DNA of 9,342 nucleotides from the NCBI GenBank assembly GCA_018658605.1, contig JABHUV010000061.1, positions 1 through 9,342 of the forward strand. Reading direction: 5' to 3'. A model generated the notes under the pieces. It was not told where the DNA came from. It was given only the letters and a program-made list of their open reading frames with translations, and made no database searches. The translations under genes and the position numbers were made by a program. Origin of the DNA: Planctomycetaceae bacterium. GTDB lineage: Bacteria > Planctomycetota > Planctomycetia > Pirellulales > Pirellulaceae. The stretch's first letter is position 1. Every line of letters begins with the position of its first letter. Below are positions 1-6,731 of the stretch, in pieces.

Positions 1-2166
1 CTTTAGTTTCGCTTGGTACATATGCTGTACACGAGCAAACTCGTAACCGACCCAATGATCTTCACCAACGCCGTCAAAATGTCCTCGTTCCACCATGAAG
101 GGACGCGGTGCAATCAAGAATGCCATCTCGGCGTAGTTAAACGTTCCGCCCAAATTCCATTCGAAGATTTCATATTCGCCCGTCCACATATAACTGAAGT
201 TATACCGAGTGGTAGCGTTTTTAAAGACCCATTCATTAAAATCTGCCGAACAAATGCTCAGGCAATAGTCAGTCACGAGTGGCGGAATCCGCATGGCACT
301 TTTGCCACCATAGGACAAACCATAGAAAGCGATTCGTTTGGAATCGACTTGATCAAGTGTCTTCAGCCAATTTACGATTTGCTGATGTTGTGGCACGATC
401 GTCGAAAATAATGTTTTACGCAGTGGATAGCTTTTCCGTTGCAGAGTTCGAAATCGATCTGTGAAAATATATAGGTTCTGTGGTGCAAAGGTAATAAATC
501 CTCGCTCGGCCAGGGCCGTGGCAAATCCTGAATAGTACTGGTGACTTTGTTCTCCAATGACATCCTGCGGGCGACCCTCTAGGCCGTGCTGGCAAACGAC
601 AACCGGTCGTTGTTCGTCCGCTTTAATGCCAGTTGGCAGTGTCAATAATCCGTATGCGATCACATCATCAAATACGTCAAGCACAACTTCATAACGCGAC
701 CATTTATCGTTTTTTTCGATTAAGCGTGATCGTGCGTTCAATGGCAAAAGATCGAGTTCAAAATGACCAATTGTTTCCTCGCGAAAATAATCTCGATACC
801 ACTCTGCTGACTTTTCATAAGCTGCTACGGAACTTGTGTCGAGTTTATTCATAAAGTCTTTTCGCACAAAATGGCTTTCCGATAGTAGCCATTGGTTATG
901 TTGGTCAATTTCACGCATTTGTGTAGCTTCGCGTTGCTTGGCATCGCCTTGATTGTCCGATACTGTTAAATCAACAGGCTCCACCGACCATTTTGCAGTT
1001 TGACCGAGGTCTTGGGCAAACTGTCTCAGTGAGTTAGGGCTGCCGAAATCGCCTTGACCATCTTTTGTCGCGATGAGATTGAACGGTGTTAAATTTGGTG
1101 CGCCGATAAGTTCAATGGCGCGATCCATTTCAGCAGAGACTGCTGACAGCAAGGGCGAAGCTAGTTTTGCTGGAGCTCCACCATTTCCCGCTAATTCCAA
1201 TTTCGGACCCGCGGCAGCTTCGACGACTAGTTTTCGGGGTGCAATGAGTGTTGCCAATTCAGCATCGCCAAACTGGTCGAGCAATGCATATACATTACGG
1301 GAAATTGGCTCAGACCACATGGTTTGTCGCGAATTAAAATATCCGCTTACGCAGGCCGCATCGATGCGCTCGTCGAGGGCGGCACTGTACAGCGATAACA
1401 AACCTCCTTCCCCCCAACCAATGACTCCAATGCTCGCGTCATCGTTGTTTCGGGAACTACACCAGTCTACCAGCGCCAGTATTTTTTGAACTTCATAGCC
1501 GATTAAGTGTCGCCCGAGGATGAAAGAGCTGCGATATAAAAATTCGCGGCTCGTCATCTTAGCGCGGCCATTTCGTGCGGCATACTCCCGGCTGATCAAT
1601 GTGGGCACGAAAACCGTGAAGCCATTTTCGGCAAGATGTCGTGCGTATTGTTGTGAAACAGCAAGCCCTGGAACTAGCCCAGAGATCATTTCCGGAGTGT
1701 GATCAGCATCGGGAACAGCGATTACATACTTACCATTTGGTTTTGTCGGTTTTAGCATTAATCCAACACCATGGATGTTACGGATGACAGGCCAGCGAAT
1801 TTTGATGGCCTCGAAGGCGACGCTACTTCCTTGCACTGGTCCATCCGATGTACCACCGATGACTTCGAGATCGTTAAATGCAATGCGGGAATCGACGACG
1901 CCGGTAATCTCCGCAAGTCGGGCTCGATTGGGTGCGACGGATTTACTGTACGCGGCAGCAGACGATGTGTCGCGATTCCAATATCGACTGCGGGCAGTAA
2001 TTGAGTGGTCGAGTTGTTTCAATAAAAACCGATCTACGCCATCTACTAAGTGTGATGCGATATCGCCTTCGAGTTTCAGTGCCGCCGTGTTGGGAAGAGG
2101 TTGCGCGGTAATGTTTGTTGGTGTTGAGGCCAACAGGGTTGCGAGGGTTAATAAGAAACTGCGCAT
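1..2166 (-). CDS. Secreted tandem alpha/beta hydrolase (dienelactone hydrolase / acetyl xylan esterase-like), 3' end cut by window edge
   Basis: An open frame runs from the ATG at 2166-2164 to base 1 without a stop (722 codons), so the C-terminus lies outside the window. The N-terminus (MRSFLLTLATLLAS...ITAQP) is a signal peptide, so the product is exported. Two alpha/beta-hydrolase-like units follow. The first (about residues 100-330) has the nucleophile elbow G-W-G-E-G-G at 250-255, with Glu253 where a catalytic Ser is expected, so it is probably not a classical serine hydrolase. The second (about 500-722) has G-L-S-Y-G-G with Ser618 as likely nucleophile, and ends in a block containing PRPFMVERGHFDGV, where His696 is the best candidate catalytic His. 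Similar two-domain proteins are, from memory, common in planctomycetes and are annotated as dienelactone hydrolase or acetyl xylan esterase. The substrate is inferred to be an acylated polysaccharide. The start is supported by an AGGA 7 nt upstream. It lies 126 bp downstream of the acetyltransferase gene and may have its own promoter. Confidence 0.85.
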   Translation of the reverse strand, partial: MRSFLLTLATLLASTPTNITAQPLPNTAALKLEGDIASHLVDGVDRFLLKQLDHSITARSRYWNRDTSSAAAYSKSVAPNRARLAEITGVVDSRIAFNDLEVIGGTSDGPVQGSSVAFEAIKIRWPVIRNIHGVGLMLKPTKPNGKYVIAVPDADHTPEMISGLVPGLAVSQQYARHLAENGFTVFVPTLISREYAARNGRAKMTSREFLYRSSFILGRHLIGYEVQKILALVDWCSSRNNDDASIGVIGWGEGGLLSLYSAALDERIDAACVSGYFNSRQTMWSEPISRNVYALLDQFGDAELATLIAPRKLVVEAAAGPKLELAGNGGAPAKLASPLLSAVSAEMDRAIELIGAPNLTPFNLIATKDGQGDFGSPNSLRQFAQDLGQTAKWSVEPVDLTVSDNQGDAKQREATQMREIDQHNQWLLSESHFVRKDFMNKLDTSSVAAYEKSAEWYRDYFREETIGHFELDLLPLNARSRLIEKNDKWSRYEVVLDVFDDVIAYGLLTLPTGIKADEQRPVVVCQHGLEGRPQDVIGEQSHQYYSGFATALAERGFITFAPQNLYIFTDRFRTLQRKSYPLRKTLFSTIVPQHQQIVNWLKTLDQVDSKRIAFYGLSYGGKSAMRIPPLVTDYCLSICSADFNEWVFKNATTRYNFSYMWTGEYEIFEWNLGGTFNYAEMAFLIAPRPFMVERGHFDGVGEDHWVGYEFARVQHMYQAKLK

Positions 2167-2173
2167 GGGATAT

Positions 2174-2177
2174 TCCT
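2174..2177 (-). promoter_or_regulatory. Shine-Dalgarno-like AGGA of the tandem hydrolase
   Basis: On the minus strand AGGA is followed by 7 nt (ATATCCC) and the ATG at 2166. This supports the chosen start. It is the only clear Shine-Dalgarno match at normal spacing before any of the chosen starts in the window. Confidence 0.5.
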
Positions 2178-2225
2178 GATTTGAAACTTGGAAAGAACAA
2201 TGATTGTGATATCGAACTCCATTTG

Positions 2226-2254
2226 ATTTTAAGGTGTTGGAGACCAACAAGCAA
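2226..2254 (-). promoter_or_regulatory. Candidate sigma70-like promoter of the tandem hydrolase
   Basis: On the minus strand TTGCTT (2254-2249) and TAAAAT (2231-2226) are separated by exactly 17 bp. The -10 box matches the TATAAT consensus at 5 of 6 positions and the -35 box at 3 of 6. Transcription would start near 2218-2220, giving a leader of about 50 nt before the ATG at 2166. The spacing is ideal, but one hexamer is weak and planctomycete consensus sequences are not well fixed, so this is a candidate only. Confidence 0.4.
2235..2249. promoter_or_regulatory. Perfect 15-bp palindrome inside the promoter spacer (possible operator)
   Basis: TGTTGG-AGA-CCAACA is a perfect 6-bp inverted repeat around 3 bases. 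It fills most of the spacer between the proposed -35 and -10 boxes and touches the -35 box. A repressor dimer binding here would block RNA polymerase. It could instead form a small RNA hairpin, but no run of U follows on either strand, which argues against an intrinsic terminator. Confidence 0.4.
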
Positions 2255-2261
2255 AACACTC

Positions 2262-2289
2262 CTGCGATGATTAACGCGATTATTCGCAG
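2262..2289 (-). terminator. Weak stem-loop just after the acetyltransferase stop codon
   Basis: CTGCGA (2262-2267) pairs with TCGCAG (2284-2289) across a 16-base loop, starting 4 bases beyond the acetyltransferase stop codon. Position and orientation suit a transcript end. The stem is only 6 bp, the loop is large, and the downstream minus-strand sequence has only a short TTTT, so termination would be weak. Readthrough into the tandem hydrolase gene is quite possible. Confidence 0.2.
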
Positions 2290-2292
2290 CGA

Positions 2293-3246
2293 CTACACGT
2301 GGTCGACATGACGGATTGTATCTAAGTGGTTTATCAGTACTTCCCCAGAAGTAGTTTTGTCGTCGCTTGGTACAAGTGTTTTGATCATTGTAATTTCGGT
2401 TTTGCGGTCGACGTAATCATACCAATCCATATTGTTTGCCGGATCAGGCAACTTGGGAAACCAGCCGACGATTTCATCGATGTGTTGCTTGTTGCAGTAG
2501 TGACTTAATGTTGCGAGACAGCGTCTGAGTTTTTCTGAGGTGGGATTTTGTAGTGCAAAATCCTTGAGTACGGTATTCCCTTGAAAAGTTTGCAGTAATA
2601 CATAACCGACTGTTTCACCGGTGTCATTACATAGCCAAAACCACTGGTCATCTTTATGTTGCTGGACGATGTGGTCCCAATGATCGTCGTTACGATGAAC
2701 AAAAAAAGGCTTTCCCTGGAAGTGCTGTTGATAAATATTAGAAAGTATTTGGAGGTATTGGGTGCAATCAAATGGTCGTAACGCGAAAAAATCGCTTTCC
2801 GCAACGGACTTGTTCGGTTTGATACAAATGTTGGGAGCGGTGCTGATTTGATAGCCTAGCCGCTCATAGTAGCCCGCCGAGATATCCGAGAACAACAAGC
2901 TCCATTTAACGCCCGCCTGTTGTTCCGCATTTTCTACAAACTCAAATAACTGGGGCACAAAACCTTGTCCGCGATCTTCTGGTCGAGTGTGAACGCACCC
3001 GATAAAGATTGCTCGTTCAATGGAATTACCAAGGCCAAGTTCGAAGGGAAAGGCGCCAAGTGAGCATGCCACTGTACCAGCAACACAACCGACGTACCAA
3101 GTAGCGCGTTGATGATGACGCGAAGCCAAGCGCTGCTTAACGAATTCGTCAATTTGGGAATCACCGCCCCAAAATTCATGGACATTGCGGAATGCCGTCG
3201 CTATTTCAGCTGAGCTTGCAAGATGACAATCTAGTGTAGTAGGCAT
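2293..3246 (-). CDS. Tandem GNAT-family N-acetyltransferase (Eis-like)
   Basis: This 317-residue protein, with no signal peptide, is predicted to be cytoplasmic and to transfer an acetyl group from acetyl-CoA to an amine. The first GNAT domain (about residues 10-140) shows the acetyl-CoA loop R-G-Q-G-F-V at 92-97; its last position is Val instead of the usual Gly/Ala. Y-Y-E-R-L-G-Y at 126-132 is the typical GNAT C-terminal signature. A second, degenerate GNAT-like half (about 155-275, starting near LRPFD) gives an Eis-type tandem layout. It is shorter than Eis (about 400 residues), so the Eis C-terminal SCP2-like domain appears absent or reduced. The ATG at 3246 was chosen. A TTG at 3276, with an AGGG 4 nt upstream, would add 10 residues and overlap the upstream gene by 26 nt. 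The ATG lies 4 nt after the sulfatase-hydrolase stop, so translational coupling is likely. The acceptor is unknown. Confidence 0.85.
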   Translation of the reverse strand: MPTTLDCHLASSAEIATAFRNVHEFWGGDSQIDEFVKQRLASRHHQRATWYVGCVAGTVACSLGAFPFELGLGNSIERAIFIGCVHTRPEDRGQGFVPQLFEFVENAEQQAGVKWSLLFSDISAGYYERLGYQISTAPNICIKPNKSVAESDFFALRPFDCTQYLQILSNIYQQHFQGKPFFVHRNDDHWDHIVQQHKDDQWFWLCNDTGETVGYVLLQTFQGNTVLKDFALQNPTSEKLRRCLATLSHYCNKQHIDEIVGWFPKLPDPANNMDWYDYVDRKTEITMIKTLVPSDDKTTSGEVLINHLDTIRHVDHV

Positions 3247-3250
3247 CGGG

Positions 3251-6200
3251 CTATTTGTATTTCCAGTATTCGTCAAAAAACCCTGCGTCGACTACCTTAC
3301 CGGGCACAACATCATTGGGGGCAGTGGTGATATCGACTACGGCCCAATCGGGCAGTTTGGGATTTTGCAGCGAGTTGGTGCGATCGTGGCCTTCGCGGTG
3401 GGTTGGACCACTGTTGATGACAATATACTTTTCTGGTGCAGTTGGGTTGGGCGTTATTAAAATAGGTACGTGTGTCTGGGCATCATAATCTTTTTTGTTG
3501 ATATGTAATTGCTTGGCATCCCATTGAATCACACCAGCTTGGGCCAACGAATATGAAAGCAGTTGTTTGAGTATCGAATTAGTTTGAAAATCACCCCATA
3601 GAATCAAATTGTATTTTAGCTGATCTTCCTTTGTGACGAATTTGTCTAGTTTGATGCGAGGTGTACCGCGGTATAGTGATCGCCATCGGGCAAGAAAATG
3701 TTGCGATTCAAATTTGATCCAACGTTCGACTTGGGGGCTTTGTGATACTCCGCTGGGCAATACCACCAAGAAAGGATCTAAAAAAGCATCGTCAATTGGG
3801 CCTTGTAGTTGTGGTCCCTTGGAAAGACCGGTGGCGCGGTGATCGCCCAGTTTCCAATTCCTTTCAACCTTCGTGAAAACGACCGTTGCACCGGATTGTT
3901 TTTCAGGCAGCGAAATAGAGTTGCCATCTATAATGACAGTTCTAAGAGGACCTGGAGGCCCAAATATTTTATTTTCGATTTGAAAACAATTGATATTTTT
4001 GGTTTGAATATCGACGACTCCATTATCACGAATCTTCCCATCGATGCGAGAGTCGAGCCAATGCTGAGTGAGTTGTAATGCTTGCACCCAGTGCATGCGG
4101 TTGTATCGCAGTGTTCTAGTTTGCAAGTGGACTTCTGAGGGAACATTTAGTTGGCCGGCACTTGCCGCTTGTTGCATCCGCTTCATAATGTCCGCGAGTG
4201 ATTCAGGCGCATAGCGATGCCCCATTTTGGGACCAATGATATGTGTTAACGTTTGACCTTCTGTAATAAATGCCCGCTCCATGACTCGCGCTGCCTGTAT
4301 CTGTTTGTCGATTTCACCACTGTAAGCGACAACCGGGACATTAAACAAATTGCGGACATACAATGGGATATCGTAAGTTCCCCATAGTGTTTGCACGTAG
4401 GGTGCTGGGTAGTTTTCGGATGCGAGTTTTATATATTCTTTGGTTTCCGCGAAGCCCGCGCCAGGTGAGACGGCGACCCAGCGGTCAGCATAATGTGCAC
4501 CAACGTGCCAAGCTCCTGCTCCGCCCATCGAAAAACCCATCAACACGATTCGCTGGGCATCAATGTTGTAATGTTTTTTTACGTGTTCGATACATTCAAG
4601 CACGTCAATCTCACCGGCTGATTTAAACCCCATGCAATGCCGCCCAAATGGATGCACGACAATGGCATTGCTTGGCGCAATACGGCCCGCACGTGTCATC
4701 CGCTGGTGGATGAAATGCATGTTCGTGGTTTTATCTCCACGGCCATGCAACCAAACATAAAGCGGTACTGATTTGGTCAAATTGAGGTCTGCGGGGATTT
4801 CTAATCCGTAGGGTTGCGCTGAGCCGTCAATACTAGAGTAATAACCGCGGACAACCAGACCCTGAGCTTGGTGCCAATCCTGTTTGCCGGATGCTAGCAA
4901 TGCGACTCGACGTTCTGCCTCAGTTAAAACCGTTTCAGCAACGGCGATTTGCCCCTGTGAATAGAATTCGGTGAATTCGACAGCTAACTCAACACTTTCA
5001 ATAAGTGTTTGAATGTCGGCAGACAGGTTGACGGATTTTGAGGTAACATTACTCCGTACATCATGGATTACCGTTCTAGGGATTTGTGGCAAATGCATTG
5101 CAATGTTTAGGGCGGCGATCCTCGACTTAAATTTGGCAATGACGTTTGTGTCTACTTGGATACCTACTGGTGGAATCTTGCGAGCGATGGGTGCAATAGT
5201 CGGTAGTCCAGACTTGTCGTGTAAGACTATTGCCGCCGTGAGCTTAGTGCCTAAGCGACGGTGAAATTGGTCAGGCGTAAGTGGTGTGGGGATTTTGTCA
5301 TGGGTGCGGGTAATCCACTTGTCGAGTTCACCACGGAGTCTTGATTTGACAGTAACTGCCGCCGGATCGGCGATAATATTGTTTAGCGAATAAGGATCCT
5401 GTTCAAGGTCGTATAATTCCTCGGCAGCTCGAGGAATTACAAAGCATTGCCTCTGTTGTGGAGTCAATTTTCCCTCGGATTCTAATTGTTGCATTGCGTT
5501 GTACGTCAAACTGCGGACGGCGTCGGCTGGCGGGGTGGCTGGGAATTCGGGAAATGAGTTGCGTATATAAAGGTATCGTTTATCACGAACGCTGCGTTCG
5601 TGTGCTGCGTAGTCATGCCAATTGTGTTCAGCAAAAACGTATTCTCGTGTACTTTGCCCCGCTGCATCTAATAATGGAACAAAGGACTTTCCTTGAAATG
5701 TATCCTTTTGGTTTGTGGAGTTATTGATTCCAGCAAGCTCGAGGATGGTGGGTGCGATATCAACACTGCTAACTAAGTTTTTGTTAATCAACCCTGTTTT
5801 GATATTATTGGGCCAATGTACGATGAAGGGAGTGCGGATGCCACTGTCGTAGAGAGTTGTTTTACAGCGTGGAAATGGCCGACCGTTGTCTGCCATAACT
5901 AAAATAAATGTGTTATCTAATTCCCCTTGCCGTGTTAGTTCGGCAACAACTTTGCCAACGTACTCGTCCATACGACTGACTTCGTCATAATATTGACCTA
6001 AATCGGATCGAGTGCGATCAGTGTCTGGCAAATAGGGCGGCACTACAATGTCACTGGGTTTATGCTGCTTTTCAATGGCGTTAGGTGACCAGCTTCGATG
6101 AGCGTCGTAGGAAGCGAACCACATAAAGAACGGTTTGTCAGGCGTTCGATTTTTTAGCGTGCTGACCCATTGTTCGCAACCACTAGGCTTGCCATTGGTG

Positions 6201-6631
6201 ATCGCGTCAAAGTGTTCACGCGGGGCGGTACCAAGATGCCATTTTCCAGAAGCGGCGGTGTAATATCCAGCGGCTTTTAATAGTTGGGGGAAGATGATTT
6301 GATTAGCAGGCAATGGTTGGTGTAGTTCACCAGCACCAGTGGAATGTGGATAGCGACCCGTCATGATGCTACAGCGGCTGGGACTACAGGAACTCGTTGT
6401 TAAGAAGGCGAAGTCAAACCGGATACCGTTTTTTGCCAGTTGGTCAACATGTGGAGTTTGAATATGGGGGTGGCCATAGGTGCCATAATCATTCCAACTA
6501 ATATCATCGCCGATGATAACGACAAAATTTGGGCGATCATCCGCAAGTGAAGTTGCTGGTCCTAACCATCCAGTCAGAGGTGAAAGTAAAACGGCTACTA
6601 GGAGAAGAGGGGATTTGATGAAAGAGGTCAT
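3251..6631 (-). CDS. Secreted sulfatase-alpha/beta hydrolase fusion (SGSH-like sulfatase plus esterase module)
   Basis: This 1126-residue protein has a signal peptide at about residues 1-30. The sulfatase domain (about 33-460) carries the formylglycine motif C82-S-P-S-R86, metal-site GDD (Asp42, Asp43), GKWHLG at 129-134, His178 in AHRSW, Asp248-Asn249 and Lys257 in the block RPFPRCKTTLYDSG. That block is typical of N-sulfoglucosamine sulfohydrolase-like bacterial sulfatases. Cys82 must be oxidised to formylglycine by an enzyme not encoded here. After a linker (about 464-538), a hydrolase module follows with nucleophile elbow G-F-S701-M-G-G and probable Asp775 (GEIDKQ) and His805 (MGHRYA). 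It resembles planctomycete proteins annotated as prolyl-oligopeptidase-like or carbohydrate esterases, and a further 300 or so residues extend beyond it. The ATG at 6631 was chosen over an in-frame GTG at 6637; neither has a Shine-Dalgarno. It heads a leftward unit with the acetyltransferase. A role in desulfating and de-esterifying a polysaccharide is inferred. Confidence 0.93.
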   Translation of the reverse strand: MTSFIKSPLLLVAVLLSPLTGWLGPATSLADDRPNFVVIIGDDISWNDYGTYGHPHIQTPHVDQLAKNGIRFDFAFLTTSSCSPSRCSIMTGRYPHSTGAGELHQPLPANQIIFPQLLKAAGYYTAASGKWHLGTAPREHFDAITNGKPSGCEQWVSTLKNRTPDKPFFMWFASYDAHRSWSPNAIEKQHKPSDIVVPPYLPDTDRTRSDLGQYYDEVSRMDEYVGKVVAELTRQGELDNTFILVMADNGRPFPRCKTTLYDSGIRTPFIVHWPNNIKTGLINKNLVSSVDIAPTILELAGINNSTNQKDTFQGKSFVPLLDAAGQSTREYVFAEHNWHDYAAHERSVRDKRYLYIRNSFPEFPATPPADAVRSLTYNAMQQLESEGKLTPQQRQCFVIPRAAEELYDLEQDPYSLNNIIADPAAVTVKSRLRGELDKWITRTHDKIPTPLTPDQFHRRLGTKLTAAIVLHDKSGLPTIAPIARKIPPVGIQVDTNVIAKFKSRIAALNIAMHLPQIPRTVIHDVRSNVTSKSVNLSADIQTLIESVELAVEFTEFYSQGQIAVAETVLTEAERRVALLASGKQDWHQAQGLVVRGYYSSIDGSAQPYGLEIPADLNLTKSVPLYVWLHGRGDKTTNMHFIHQRMTRAGRIAPSNAIVVHPFGRHCMGFKSAGEIDVLECIEHVKKHYNIDAQRIVLMGFSMGGAGAWHVGAHYADRWVAVSPGAGFAETKEYIKLASENYPAPYVQTLWGTYDIPLYVRNLFNVPVVAYSGEIDKQIQAARVMERAFITEGQTLTHIIGPKMGHRYAPESLADIMKRMQQAASAGQLNVPSEVHLQTRTLRYNRMHWVQALQLTQHWLDSRIDGKIRDNGVVDIQTKNINCFQIENKIFGPPGPLRTVIIDGNSISLPEKQSGATVVFTKVERNWKLGDHRATGLSKGPQLQGPIDDAFLDPFLVVLPSGVSQSPQVERWIKFESQHFLARWRSLYRGTPRIKLDKFVTKEDQLKYNLILWGDFQTNSILKQLLSYSLAQAGVIQWDAKQLHINKKDYDAQTHVPILITPNPTAPEKYIVINSGPTHREGHDRTNSLQNPKLPDWAVVDITTAPNDVVPGKVVDAGFFDEYWKYK

Positions 6632-6731
6632 GTGCACTCGTGTCGTTGTTGAGGTTATTTATTGTTAGATGGTTTGGGATCAAAATATCATTATACTTTA
6701 GATTACACGTGCGGGATGCTGCTGTGATAAA
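6632..6731. promoter_or_regulatory. Divergent intergenic region with overlapping -10-like boxes
   Basis: This AT-rich 100 bp separates the starts of the sulfatase fusion (left) and the dehydrogenase (right), so it must hold promoters for both. On the minus strand a perfect TATAAT lies at 6695-6690, about 60 bp from the sulfatase ATG. On the plus strand TATACT at 6692-6697 overlaps it and lies 34 bp before the dehydrogenase ATG. Neither has a convincing -35 box at 16-18 bp. A CACGTG hexamer occurs at 6706-6711. Shared control of the two units is possible but not shown. Confidence 0.4.

Noticed and set aside
13..411. Plus-strand 132-codon open frame at the left edge
   Set aside because: It is antisense to the C-terminal hydrolase unit, including the G-L-S-Y-G-G and ERGHFDG blocks, and its translation resembles no family.
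1073..1489. Plus-strand 138-codon open frame
   Set aside because: It lies wholly antisense to the tandem hydrolase, whose minus-strand frame shows a signal peptide and recognisable motifs. The plus-strand translation has no recognisable domain.
2235..2249. Palindrome as an intrinsic terminator
   Set aside because: The stem is only 6 bp and no U-run follows on either strand; its place between promoter-like boxes suits an operator better.
1943..2254. Minus-strand 103-codon open frame covering the hydrolase start and upstream DNA
   Set aside because: It is in a different frame from the hydrolase, would overlap its signal peptide and the proposed promoter, and has no recognisable features.
2505..2804. 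Minus-strand 99-codon open frame inside the acetyltransferase gene
   Set aside because: It is an alternate frame of the same strand; the GNAT frame explains the region.
3247..3276. TTG start at 3276 for the acetyltransferase
   Set aside because: It has an AGGG upstream but only 4 nt away, uses a rarer start codon, and adds a low-complexity T/N/S stretch before the ATG at 3246. It cannot be fully excluded.
6632..6637. GTG start at 6637 for the sulfatase fusion
   Set aside because: It adds only two residues before an ATG that begins a normal signal peptide; neither start has a Shine-Dalgarno, so the ATG was preferred.
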